64,000 nucleotides of DNA, from positions 2,498,001 through 2,562,000 of the forward strand of contig JAEOAD010001413.1 of the NCBI GenBank assembly GCA_036365145.1. The letters are read 5' to 3'. Made by a program: the position numbers and the translations under genes. This DNA comes from Orientallactaga sibirica (lineage: Eukaryota; Chordata; Mammalia; Rodentia; Dipodidae). This document shows, piece after piece, positions 22,201 to 36,120 of this stretch. Each line of letters begins with the position of its first letter. Positions within the stretch are counted from its first letter, which is position 1. Under the pieces are notes generated by a model that saw nothing but the letters and a program-made list of their open reading frames with translations, did not search any database and was not told where the DNA came from.

Positions 22201-25200
22201 TGGGTGTAACTATGAAAGTGCATAGACAGCAGTGTTTGTTTTTTTGAGGTAAGGTCTCACTCTGGCCCAGGCTGACCTGGAACTCACTCTGCAGTCTCAG
22301 GGTGGCCTCAAACTCACGGCGATCCTCCTGCCTCTGCCTCCAGAGTGCTGGGATTAAAGGAATGCACCACCACGACTGGCAGGAGTGACTTTTTTTTTGG
22401 GGGTTTCGAGGTAGGGTCTTACTGTAGCCCAGGCTGACCTGGAATTCACTCTGCAGTCTCAGGGCAGCATTGAACTCACAACGATCCTCCTACCTCTGCC
22501 TCCTGAGTGCTGGGATTAAAGGAATGCACCACCACGCCCAGCTAGGAGTGACTTTTTAAAAATATTTTTTACATAGACAGGAGTGAATTTTTAAAAATAT
22601 TTAATTTTTATTTATTTATTTGACAGAGAGAGGGAAGAGAGAGAGAGAGAGAGAGAATGGGTGCACCAGGGCCTCCAGCCACTGCAAACAAACTCTAGAC
22701 ACCTGCACCCCCTTGTGTATCTGGCTAACGTGGGTCCTGGGGAATTGAACTTGGGTCCTTTGGCTTTGTAGGCAAGTGCCTTAACTACTAAGCCATCTCT
22801 CCAACCCCCAGGAGTGAATTTTGACCTCTTTGACCTCTCCCTCCCTTCCTTCCCCACTCTTTTAAAAAAACATTTTATTTACCTATTTGAGAGAGAGAGA
22901 ATGGGTGCACTAGGGTCTCTAGCCATTGCAAATGAACTCCAGACACATTCACAACCTCGTGCATCTGGCTTTAAAAGTAGGCATTGGGGAATCAAAGCTG
23001 GGTCCTCAGGCTCCATAGGCCTCAACTGCTGAGCCATCTCTCTAGCCCTTCTTTTGAGATCGAGTCTTCCCCTGTAGCCCAGGATGACCCTGAACTTGTG
23101 GTGATCCTTCTTTCTCAGCCTCTCTAGTAATGGGGTGCATCACCCTACCCGGCCCATGGGCTTTTGTTCTGGACTCTAAAATCCTGGTTGTGGGACTGGA
23201 GTGAAGGCTTAGTGGTTAAGGGGCCTGCCTATAAAATCCTGCTTATATGACATGCCCACTAGTGGCTCGGTCTAAAGAAGGGTCAGGCCTGGGCTGGCAG
23301 ATAGTGGTGGGCTGCTGGCTGCTCTTTGGGCAGTGAGAGACCAGGATGCAGGTGGGGTGGCTAGGGGAGAAAGCTGCAGGGACCTGGCACTTGGGGAGTC
23401 TCAAAAAGGTAAGAGTGACCTCAAAATAAAAGAGAGAGTGATTGAGAAGGGGAGGGGATATAATGGAGAGTGGAGTTGTACAGGGCAAAGTGGGGCGAGG
23501 AGGGAATTATCATGGTTTATTGTCTATAATTATGGAAGTTGTCAATAATTAAAAAAATTAAGGGGCTGGAGAGATGGCTTAGTGGTTAAGCGCTTGCCTG
23601 TGAAGCCTAAGGACCCTAGTTTGAGGCTTGATTTCCTAGGATCCACATAAGCCAGATGCACAAGGTAGCACATGCATCTGGAGTTCATTTGCACTGACTG
23701 GAGGCTCTGATGCGCCCATTCTCTCTCTCTCTCTCTCTCTCTGCCTCTTTCTCTGTCTGTCATCACTCTCAAATAAATAAATAAAAATATAAAAATTAAT
23801 AAAAATAAAAGATAGGGGGTGATTCTGGCAGCTTACCTGGGGCCAGGCCATTGGGCTGGAATGGGTTGGTAGAAGGCAGCTGGGGCTGGGCTGCAGGAGT
23901 GGCGAAAGGGTTGGTGAAGGCTGACCAAGGAGAGGTTGGAGAAAGAGATGCTGTGAGCATTCCTCTAATCTTTGGGCGCCTTCCCCAGGTCCCGCCCCAG
24001 GCCTTCACAGGCAAGACTCACCTCCGTAAGTGAGCCCTGTGTTGCCACTGCCACCTGTCGTGGCTGACTGGAACGCAGGGACCTGGCTGGCCATCCCCAA
24101 GAGGCTACAGCACAGGGAAGAGAAGTGGGGACGTGTACCCTGCAGGAGGGGCCAGCCCAGCAACCCCCTTGGGCCAGGAAGCAAGGAGGTGGGGAGCCAG
24201 CCAGGAGGAAATATGGGGCTGGGAAAGTGCCTCCAGCCCTTGGGTGAGTCCCCCCCATGCCTGGACTTACCTGCTGGGGAGACCTCCAGCTGATACTCCA
24301 GGTCCCAGGAGGCCACCCATATCTGCAAGGCTGTTGGGCTGTGAGGCAGCTGCAAGAGGAGTGGCGCCAAATGGAGACACCTGGCTGCTCCCTGGACAAT
24401 GCAGGAGATAAAACAGGAAGGGCTGAGGTGAGGCTGGAGGGAAAGGGCAGGGGCAGGAGAGGAGATGGAGGTGGGAATGGTGGAGGAAGAGTGGAGTGAT
24501 GACAGGAGAGGCACCCTTGGCTTCTTTGAGCCAGGCTGCTTTCCCAGGGCCAACTTAGTGAGGGAGGGGTCGTCTCTCGCTGACACTCCTGGGCAGAGCA
24601 GCAGGCTGGGCCGGGAGCACTCTAGTGCTGCAAGTCAGAGCTTTGACGAGGAAGCAACTTCATGTCGCCGTCTCCCCTCATGTGATAGTTTGGTGTCCCA
24701 GATGGAAAAGTCTCTCTCTCTCTCTAAAAGCAGCATCTTTCTCTTGTCCACCTCTCTTCACTCCCTCTAGGATCTCGGCAAATACCCCAGGCTGGCTTTC
24801 AACTTCCCTTCCTTTCCCTTTTCTTCCCTTCCCTTCCCCTTGGTTTTGCGAGGTAGGGTTTCACTCCAGCCCAGGCTGACCTGGAATTCACTATGTAGTC
24901 TCAGGGTGGCCTCGAACTCACGGTGATCCTCCCACCTCTGCCTCCCGAGTGCTGGGATTAAAGGCGTGCGCCACCACGCCTGGCTGAACTTTCTATGCTC
25001 TTGCCTCAGTCTCACAAGTGCTCAGGCTACAGACATGCATCACCACATCCCACCAGCATTTCTCTTTCCATGAAGGCAGGCCAGGGGGCTGTGAGCGAGA
25101 GTCCTGAGCACACCCCGGAGATGCACAAGGGCTGCTAAGCCAGTCTCCAGTTGTCACTGCTTTCTCTCCCATGAAGCCACCTCCTCCCAGGAGACCGCCT

Positions 25201-28200
25201 GGGCTGACAGCACTGCTCACTGGGCCAGGCCAGCTGCGAGGTCACCCTGCCTTCCTCAGGAAGTTTTATGAAACACCCGAGAAACAAAGGCACTGGAAAT
25301 GCCATGCAATCTCTCTGGTCACAGGGACTCTTGTGTCCCGTGGTCCTTTCTCTTCGTAAGTTTCTGCCTATCAGACTTATCTGCATCCTGGGACCCTGTC
25401 CATGACTCTGGGCCACTATGAGGGTAAATTGAATCCACAAGGGCAAAAAAAGCTTTATTTCCAAAAGCCTGAGACTACAGAGTGAATTCCAGGTTAGCCT
25501 GGGCCAGAGTGAGACCCTACCTCGAAAACCAAAACAAACAACGACAACAAAAAACGCCTTTATTTTCAGCAGTGTTGGAAGACTCGCCACGGAAACACTG
25601 CCTGGAATGCTGCGCATGGTGGTGATCAACAGTTGTTTGTGGAATGGGTATTTGCGTGGGTAGTCAGAACTGGATTCTAGTCACACATCTGTCACTTGCT
25701 GCAACTCTGGCAATCAATAAACCCCCTTTCTCAGCCCTCCCTCTTTGTTCTCTTTTAGATGGTCATATGGCCACTCTGAAGGGAAAAGGGCTTTTAATTG
25801 TGGGTTTTTTTTGTTGTTGTTGTTATTGTTTGTTTATTTCCCTGTAGCCCAGGCTGACCTGGAATTCACTACGTAGTCTCAGGGTGACCTTGAACTCATG
25901 GAGATCCTCCTACCTCTGCCTCCTGAATGCTGGGATTAAAGGTGTGCACCACCACATCCGGCTTTTAATTATTTTTAAAAGTAATTTATTTTCAAGGCCA
26001 CCCTGAGACTACCTAGTGAATTCCAGATCAGCCTGGGCCAGAGTGAGACCCTATCTCAAAACCAAAAAAAAAAAATAAATAAAAATTTTATTGGGGTGGA
26101 GAGATGGCTCAGTGGTTAAGGTGCTTGCCTGCGAAGCCTAAGAACCCAGGTTTGATTCTCTAGAACCAGATGCACATGGTGGTGTTTGCATCTGGAGTTT
26201 TTTTAAAATGAGGTTTCATGTATTCCACACTGGCCATAAACATGCTATATAACCAAGAAGGCCTTATAATTTTTCTTTTTTTTGGGAATCCACTATATAG
26301 TCTCAGGGTGGCCTCGGACTCACAGTGATCCTCCTACCTCTGCCTTCCAAGTGCTGGGATTAAAAGCGTGTGCCACCATGCTCATTGGGTGTTCTTTCTC
26401 CATCCCTAATCTGGACATTTCCTTGAGATCAAGTATCTTTCTGAACATGGAGCTGCAGTTCTCAGGAGCTCCAGCAATTCTCTAATCTCTGCTCTCCATG
26501 GCATGGGGGTTACCAATGTACATGGCTTACAGTCAGCTGTTTACATGCGTCCTAGGGACTAGAACTCACACGGTCTCAGGCCCTCATGTCTGTGGCAAGA
26601 GCTCCATGGAGCTATCTCCCTAGCCCAGCCTTTTATTTTTTATTTTTAGAGAGTGTGAATGAGTGAGTGAGAAAGAGAATTGATCTGCCAGGACCTCAGC
26701 CACTGCAATTGAACTCCAGATGCTTGTGCCACCTTGTGTGCATATGCAACCTTGCGTTTGTGTCACCTTTGTGAGTCTGGCTTATATGGGATCTGAAGAG
26801 AGATCGAACATGGGTCCTTAGGCTTCACAGGCAAATGCCTTAACCACTAAGCCATCTCTCCAGCCCTAGCCCAGCCTTTGCTATTTTGAGACAGGGTCTC
26901 ATTCTGTAGCCCAGGATGGCCTGAAACTTGTGGCAATCCTCCTGCCTCAAACTTGAGTGCTAATCATTCAGGTGTGAGCCATCATGCTCAGTGTTTTTTT
27001 TTTTTTTTGTTTTTTGTTTTTTGTTTTTCTGAGGTAGGGTTTCACTCTAGTTCAGGCTGACCTGGAATTCACTATGTAGTCTCAGGGTGGCCTCAAACTC
27101 ATGGTGATCCTCCTACCTCTGCTTCTCTAGTGGTGGGATTAAAGGTGTGCACCACCATACCCAGCTACAGTGGGGTTTTCCCCCTCCTTTTTCTTGGCAG
27201 TGTTAGAGGTTGAACCCCAAAACCTTGTGCATGCCAGGCCAAGTGCTCTGGCCCTGAGCCACAGCCCAGCAGTTCCAGGTTCTTCTGGAATCTCCTTGCT
27301 CCTCGTCTGAAGGTTGTAGTCACCCTCTCTTGGCTCTTCCATGACCTGGGCACTACGTATAAACAGCAGTACCTGGCGGCTCAGAAAGCAGCGGGGAAGA
27401 CAAAGGCGCCTGGTAGCTACTTCGGTCCAGGTCCTGAGCACTGTTTTGCTGCATGTTGGGGCCTCCCTGCTCCAATGGTGGAGCACTCAGCCATCCATCC
27501 ATCCTTTCTAGTCACAGGATGTTGAGGCAGCTGGATCTGGATTTCTACTGATTCTCCAGAGCCCAGGCCTTTCCCTTGACTGATTGAATCAGCACAGATG
27601 GGTCTCTGAGTAAGCACAGGTCCCTTCTCTATGCATCAACTTTTCAATGCTGCGAGGAGCATCATGTTCCCGGAGCTTCCCCAGGGAGGCCCAGGCCTTC
27701 CAAGCTCCTGTCTGGTTGTAGGCTGTGCCATGCCTCCCTGTGAACACTAGAGGGCAGAGCGGGTCCTAACGCTGGACGACTCTGGCTTTCCTGCGCTCTC
27801 ACAGCGGAGGCTGGAGTAGGAATGCGTGAGCTCTGCCCAGCCTCACTCCACACAGCAAACATGCCTCCGAGGAGTTTCAGGGGAAGCTGCTCCTCAGAAA
27901 TGCAAAACTAAACCTGGCTTGTCAGAAATGATACCCACTACTCAAAATCTCCTTTTGTCAGTCAAATAGTTTTTTACCTTGTGCTGGGGATAAACCCCAG
28001 GGTTGACTTTGAACTCAGTGATTCTCCTACCTCCCCCTCCAGAGTGCCATGCCTCTTTAAAATTTTTCTGGGGGTGAGGGGCTGGGGAAACGGCTTAGTG
28101 GTTAAGGCATTTGCCTGCAAAGCCTAAGGACCCCGGTTCTATTCCCCAGGATCCACGTGAGCCAGAAGTACATGATGGCACATGCATCTGGAGTTCGTTT

Positions 28201-30352
28201 GCAGTGGCTAGAGGCCCTGGAATGTCCATTCTCAATCTCTCTTTCTCCCCCTCTCTCTGTCTCTAATAAATAAATCAATGAAAATAAAATTTAAAAAAAT
28301 ACTTTTTGGGGGGCTGGAGAGATGGCTTAGCGGTTAAGCGCTTGCCTGTGAAGCCTAAGAACCCCGGTTCGAGGCTCAATTCCCCAGTTACCTACGTAAG
28401 CCAGATGCACAAGGTGGCGCATGCAGCTGTTCATTTGCAGTGGCTGGAGGCGCTGGTGTGCTCGTTCTCTCGCTTTCCCTCTTTCTCTCTCTCAAATAAA
28501 TAAATAAATAAATAATAGTGCGTGCCTTTAATCCTAGCACTCAGGAGGCAGAAGTAGGAGGACTTCTCTTAGTTCAAGGCCAGCCTGAGGCTACAGAGTG
28601 AGTTCTAGGTCAGCCAGGGCTAGAGTGAGACCCTACCTCAAATAAAAACAAACAAAAAAAAATCAAAACAAAGGCCTGTAATCCTAGCTACTCAGGATTG
28701 CAAGTTCAAGGCCTTCCTGGAAAACTTAGTGAGTCCCTGTCTCAAAAAAAAAAAAAAAAAAAAAAAAAAGACCAGGGATTTGGCTCAGCAGTCGAGGGCC
28801 TGCCTAGAGCCCCCCGGTGCAGGTTGAGGATGTTGGCTCAGTAGCAGAAGGCTTGCCTAGCATGCCTAAGGCTTTAGGTTCGATCCCCAGAAGGGCAAAA
28901 TCAACGAGCAAGCACAGCAGAAGTAAACCAGCAGTTCTCAGAGGCACTGTGGGAAGGTTTCGTGCGAAGCGAGAGTCAGGGAGTCGAGAGTCATGGCTCT
29001 GCCACTCTGCGGCGGCCATACAACTAGAGAATCTGCTCAACTACTTCATCTATCAAACGGTTAAAATTTATAAATCTTTGTGTTGTTCATGCTGGAAATG
29101 GATCCACATGTCACGCGTGCTAAGCACATGTCCTACAACTGAGCCACACCCTAGCCCCAGCTGGATTTTAAGGGGAACCTTTCAGCCCTCAAACCTCTGA
29201 CCAGAGGATCCTGGGTAGACTGAGGGGTGGGAAGAACTTACCAAAGCTGTAACTTCCAGTTAGCATCCGACTGGCTGGCAGTGAGGGTGGAGGAGGGAAA
29301 GGAAGAGTAGAGGAAGGGAGAAAGAGAAAGTGAGTCACCGGCCTGTCCTGAGACATCTGGTCTCCTCAGCCCTTCAGCTGTCCTCCCTGGAGTCCAGGAT
29401 GTGCACAGGAAGAGAGGCAGCCAAGGCTACAGAGACTGACATCTCGGGGTTTAAAAGGGACTTGGATGTAGCCTGCAATTCCGACAACACAACGTGGGGT
29501 TTACACGCCTCTGTTCTTAAAGGGAAGTGTGGGGTCTGCTCGAGACTACCTTGAACTTGACCTGGCCACTTGACCCTTTGGGACAGTATTATCTTACAAT
29601 AAAAGCACTTTAGGGAAAAGGTTCCACTCATGTTCACATTTTCTAGGACTTGGGTCTCCTGTTATTTCCAGTCAGACCATCCTTCCTAGAGTTGCTTCCT
29701 CGTGCCTATATGGTCGGTGAGGATGTCAAGGAAAGGTGATGTATGGATATGGACAGCTGATGCTGCTGGGAGAAGCAGGAAGCCAATGGGTGTGACAGTT
29801 TACCTGCAGGGTTAGGCTGGGTCTGGAATGGGGATTGGCCTGTTGGAGGAAGGCTTCCGAAGGCAGAAGAGCTGGGGCTGCTGCCAAAGGCGTCAAAGTT
29901 GGCAAAGCCCCCATGGGAAGGGGTCTGGCCTATAGGTGGAGGGAAGATGTAGAGGTTACATGGAGAAAATGTGTCATGTTGATGCATTCTTGTGATCTTG
30001 TCACTCAGGAGGCTGGGGACAAGGGGATCTAGAGTTCACCATTAGCTTGGGCTAGCAAGAAGACCCTGTCTCAAAAGAACAACGGGCTGGGGATGTAGCT
30101 CAGGTGGTAGATTGCTTGCCTAGCACACACAAAGACATGGGTTCCATCCTCAATGCCACATAAACCAGGCGTGGTGGTGCACACTTGCAACCCCAGGCAC
30201 TTGCGAGGTAGAGGTAGGAAGATCAGAATTCGAGCCATCCTTGGCTACAAAGCAAATTTGAGGCCAGCATGGGCTACATGAGACTGCCTCAAAAACAAAC
30301 AAACAAAAAAAATAGAAGGGGGTGATGTATTCAACTCTTTTTTAAAAGTTTT

Positions 30353-30388
<36 letters not shown>

Positions 30389-33300
30389 CAAGGTAGGGTT
30401 TCACTCTAGCCCAGGCTGACCTGGAATTCACTATGTAGTCTCAGGGTGGCCTTGAACTCCTGGCGATCCTCTACCTCTGCCTCCCAAGTGCTGGGATTAA
30501 AGGCATGCGCCACCACGCCCGGCTAAAAGTTTTAAATTTTATTTGATTTATTATTGGAGAGAAAGAAAGAGAGACACAGACAAAAAAAAAATGGGTGCAC
30601 CAGGGCCTCCAGTTGCTGCAAATGAACTCCAAATGCATGTGGCACCTTGTGCAGCTGGCTTACATGGGTCCTGGGGAATTGAACATAGGTCCTTTGACTT
30701 TACAGGCAAGTGCCTTAACTTCTAAACCATCTCTCCAGCCCCTTATTCAACTCTTAATTCAACTCAGCCTCCCGAGTACTAGGATTATAGGCATCCATTA
30801 CAATGCCTAGCTCCCTTCCTCCCAGCTTAATAGAAAATCATGAAACTGGCTCTTTTATTTTATTTTATTTTAAAAAATTTAAAAAATGTTTTCAAGGTAA
30901 GGTCTTGCTCTTGCCCAGGCTGACCTGGAATTCACTATGTAGTCTCAGGGTGGCCTCGAACTCTCAGCGATCCTCCTACCTCTGCCTCCTGAGTGCTGGG
31001 ATCAAAGGCGTGCGCCACCACGGCCGGCTCTAAAACTGGTTCTTTTAGTGTTAGAGATATGTTAAGAGGCCCCAGCTGTGATGCCTTATGGCCAAACTCC
31101 TAAGTGTTCTTCGCACTCTTCTGACTGCAGTCCTGTTCAGAATGACCATCCCGCACAGCGGCATGAAGAGATCAAGAGCCCGAATGCATGCCACGTCAGT
31201 GACAGGTGAGGGTGCTGTCACGACAGTTTCACCTCAGGCCCACTCACCCCCAAAGGCTGGGAATGCGGCAAAGGCTGGTGCCACCTGGGGAGTAGCAAAG
31301 GGGTCTCCGCCGATGTCAGCTAGCAGGTCAGTGCTGGCCTTCGTGGCCGACGACTGGGAAGGAGGCTGGGAGCTCCGGGCCTGGGCTAGGCGAGCCTGAG
31401 GCTGGCTGGCAGACTTGGGAAAAGAATTGCATATGGCACTTAGAATCCCAAACATGACCCGGGTCCCTCCATAGCTCTGCAGGCTGTCCCCAGATAGGTG
31501 CGCAGAGAGGATGGACAGTGACCTCCCTCAGCTGAGAGGACTCCTGGAAAGAAGTTGATGAAGACCCTCTTACACCTAAGGAATTGCTCACCGTGGTACA
31601 TCAGGCCCAAGATATACAAATATATTATTTTCTTTTTTTAAATTATTATTATTATTATTATTTTTTGGTTTTTGCGAGGTAGGGTCTCACTCTGGTCCAG
31701 GCTGACCTGGAATTCACTATGTAGTCTCAGGGTGGCCTCGAATTCTCGGTGATCCTCCTACCTCTGCCTCCCAAGTGCTGGGATTAAAGGCGTGAGCCAC
31801 CACGCCCGGCTTAATTATTATTTTTTATTGACAACTTCTATACTTACATACAAAAAACACATATTTCCCTCCCCTCCCCCATTCCACTTTAGCACTCCAA
31901 TCTCTTATTATTATTATTTTTTTGGATAGAGACACAGAGAGAAACAGGTAGAGAGGGAGAGGAAGACAGATAGAGATGGGCGCCAGCAGTCTCTCAGCTG
32001 CTGTGAACAAAATCCAGATGCGTGCGCCCCCTTGTGGGCAAGAGCGGCCTTGCGCCCTTGCGTCACTTTGCATCTGGCTAAACGTGGGACCTGGAGATTG
32101 GAACCGCTGGAGATTGGAACCAGCATTCTTAGGCTTAGCAGGCAGGCGCCTTAACCGCTAAGCCATGTCTCCAGCCCTATTATTTTCTTTCAATTTGTAC
32201 TTTTTGAATTTTCAAGGTAGGGTTTCACTCCAGCTCAGGCTGACCTGGAATTCACTATGTAGTCTCAGGGTGGCCTTGAACTCCTGGCGATCCTCCTACC
32301 TCTGCCTCCCGAGTGCTGGGATTAAAGGCGTGCACCCCAACACCCGGCTAAGGACTATATATTTTAAGATTTTATATTTATTTACCTATTTGAGACAGAG
32401 AGAGGAAAAGAGAAAGAGGGAGAATGGGCGTGCCAGGGCCTCTAGCCACTGCAAATGAACTCCAGATGTGTGTGCCCCCTTGTGCATCTGGCTTATGTGG
32501 GACCTGGAGAATCGAACTGGGGTCCTTGGGCTTCGCAGGCATGTGCCTTAACTGCTAAGCCATCTGTCCAGCCCCAGAACCATATATTTTAAAGTGTGTT
32601 AGTCAGGTCACTCAGAGACACAGAAACAGGCCCAACACTGCCCCCGAGTGGCTGCCTCCTCGTATTTCCCAGGCGCTTGAAGCAGTGTCCTGGCCCTTTC
32701 TGTTTGCTTGGAGGGAAGGGTTGGGACTGAGGTTGTACCTGTGTCTTGTTCTGTCGTCTTCCTGAAGATGCATGGTACAGAGGTTAACAGATGCAAACAC
32801 AGCAGAGCTGGGAACTAACCTCTGGCTCCTATACTGCTGTCTGCTGGGCCCAGGGCACTGACTGAACGAGTGATGCCCATCTCACACTGTCTAGCCTGAA
32901 TCTCCACAGAAAGGTGAAATGCAGGTCTGAGAGTTACCTGGCTTGAGGTGGAAGCAGCATCCGAGAGAGATGGCGTGGGATCTCCCAGGAGTGTCCGCTG
33001 GGGCTTCCCCTCGGCGATGGAGCCCTGGACAGGGGCAGAGGCGCTGCCTTTGGTGTAAGAAGGCCCTTTGACTTGCTCTGGGGGAACATACCTGTGAGAA
33101 AGAACAGTGAGACTGTGGAAACAGTTAAAGTCCTGGACCATGCTAAGCAGAGGCAAGTGGGAAAACCCAGGTCACAGGAAGCTAAATCTTTTTTTTTTTT
33201 CTTCATTTTCTTTCTTTATTAGTTTTCTTTTTAGCCGGCCGTGGTGGCGCACGCCTTTAATCCCAGCACTCAGGAGGCAGAGATAGGAGGATTGCCGTGA

Positions 33301-36083
33301 GTTCGAGGCCACCCTGAGACTACATAGTTAATTCCAGGTTAGCCTGGACCAGAGTGAAACCCTACCTCGAAAAACAAACCAAAAAAAAAAAAAAAGTTAT
33401 CTTTTTAGGAGTAAAAGAAATTAATTTTTTTTTTTTTTTTTTTTTTTTTGGTTTTTCAAGATGGGGGTCTCACTCTAGTCCAGGCTGACCTAGAATTCAC
33501 TATGTAGTGTAAGGGTGGCCTCGAACTCACAGCGATCCTCCCACCTCTGCCTCCCGAGTGCTGGGATTAAAGGTGTGTGCCATCACACCCGGCAAATTTA
33601 ACAATTTAATAAAGCTTGACGTCTCCTAAGTGTGTCCCTTCCCCCCCTTGGCCGGGGAAAGTCCAGGGCTGTGCACATGCTAGGCGAGTTCTCTATTGCT
33701 CTGTTATACAGACCCCCTGACCCACTTTTGGGACGAACCACCATTCCTAGCTGTGCCTGGGTGTCTTGATATGATTTTTTCCCCACTTTTGCTTGCTTTA
33801 TTTTGGGGGCAGGAAGCCAAGGTCTCATGTAGCCCAGGCTGGCCTCAAACCCACTGTGTAGCTGAGGGTGATCTTGAACTCCTGATCCTGCTGCCTCCAC
33901 CTCCCGAGTGCAGGAACCGTACTTGGCTTTTGATTTTCACGTTTCTGCAGAAACGTTCCATTTGCTCTGGGCTTTGTATATTTTCCCTTTTTTTTTTTTT
34001 TTTTTCTTTTACTGTTTTGGTTTTTTGAGGCAGGATTTCGCTCTAGCCCAGGACGACCTGGAATTCACTATGTAGTCTCAGTGCAGCCTCGAACTCATGG
34101 TAATCCTCCTGCCTCTGCCTCCGAGTGCTGGGATTAATGGTGTGTGTCACCACGTCTGGCTTCCCTCTTACTTTTAAAGACACTTAATTAGCATAAATTA
34201 AATGAACAAAATAATGCATCTCACTCGCTCCTTTTTTTTTTTTTTTTTTTTTGAGGTAGGGTCTCACTCTGGTCCAGGCTGACCTGGAATTAACTATGTA
34301 GTCTCAGGGTGGCCTCGAACTCACGGCAATCCTCCTACCTCTGCCTCCCAAGTGCTGGGATTAAAGGCGTGCGCCACCACGCCCAGCTCTCCCTCCTCTT
34401 TTGATTTCCCAAACCACCTGGGTGTTAAGCAATGACACATGCAGTAATGCTGATGGACCAGCAGTCCTATTTCCCCCTCCCCCCTTTTTACTTGCTGGGT
34501 GTTTTCTTCCTTCCTTCCTTTATTTATTTCTTTCTTTTCTATAGCACTGGGGATTCAAACCAAGACCCTTGGTATGCTAGACAAGTGCTACCAATGAGCT
34601 ACATACCCAGCCTTTCTTATGTTTTTATTTTTAGATAAGAGTCTCACTAAGTTGCCCAGACTGGTTAATGCACTCTGGAGCCCCAGCAGACCTGGATGGT
34701 TTGATCCTACTGCCTCAGCCTCCTAAGCAGTTGGAATTACAAGCTTGTGCCATCAGGTACAATTTCCTGGCTGGTTGATCAGATTTCCTCCTCCTCAGTC
34801 CCACAGAGAGGGTGTCTGCACCTTACCCAAGGCAACACTCCAACCCAACCTGTCCTCTGGCTCCTGTTACTACTGATAACCCCCCTCTCACTAACCTGCA
34901 TGCATTCCCTACTCTGGAACAATCTGAGTTCTGGTACACCCTAGTGAGAGACTCAAAGCATGTTTTCATTGGGCTAGAAAGATGGCTTAGTGGTTAAGGT
35001 GCTTGCCTGCGAAGCCTAAAGATCCAGGTTTGGTGTCGGGTATGGTGGTGCACACCTTTAATCAAAGCACTTCAGAGGCAGAGGTAGTTCAAGGCCACCT
35101 TGAGACTACATAGTGAATTCCAGGTCACCTCGAAAGACCCAGGTTTTCAATTCCCCAGGTCCCACGTAAGTCAGATGAACAAGGTGGAGCATGTGTCTGG
35201 AGTTTGCAGTGGCTAGAAGGCCTAGTGCACTCACTCCCTCTCTCTCACATAAATAAGTAAATAAAATATTTTAAAAAAACCCAAACATGTTTTTATCTAT
35301 GTTACGCTGGCCTTGAATTCCTGAGCCTCCTGTTGTAGCTCCCAAGTGCTGGGGTTGCAGGCATGCATCACCACAACCAGTTTCAATTTGTTATTCTAAA
35401 GTCAGACTTTAGCCCAGGCTGAATCTGGGGAAAACAGACCCATTCCAAGCCTGGTCATTAAGAGAAGCTTAAATGTGGCTTTGGAAACTGGGCTGCTGTC
35501 AGATGAAGCATGTCTTGGACTCTTAACTCTGTAGCATGCTCTTTTCTCCTCCTTACCATCTTTTCTTCTCGTATTTTTCCTGGAGGAACTCCTTCACCTT
35601 CTGCGGATCTCTAGAATCTGGGATTAAAGATGTCCGAGCATCAAAAAGACCCAGCCAGATCTTCCTGCAAACCTGAAGGAATGGAGCCAGTGAAAAGCAG
35701 TGGGAACAGAAAACATGAACTGTGAATGACACGGTCAATGCACCTCTCATCTATCTTCAGGGCAAAGCCTTCACTTTCAATGTCTTCATCGACAAGTATT
35801 TATGGACCCTGACACAGGGCTAGGATCTGGGTCCAGCTACAAGTCACGTGTGACCCCTGTCCTCACAGCTGACAATCTAATGGGAGGGCATGCCTTAGGT
35901 AAATAAAAATAGATTCAAGGGCTGGAGAGATGGCTTAGCGGTTAAGGCACATGCCTGTGAAGCCTAAGGACCCTGGTTCAATTTTCCAGGTCCCATGTTA
36001 GCCAGATGCACATGTGGCGTATGCATCTGGGGTTCATTTGCAGTGGCTAGAGGCCCTGGAGCTCCCATTCTCACTCCCCCCCA

Positions 36084-36120
<37 letters not shown>

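Noticed and set aside
26093..28350. tRNA-gene-like sequences with A and B boxes (many sites)
   Set aside because: They are heads of DIP-like or ID-like SINEs followed by SINE bodies and A-rich tails, not cloverleaf tRNA genes.
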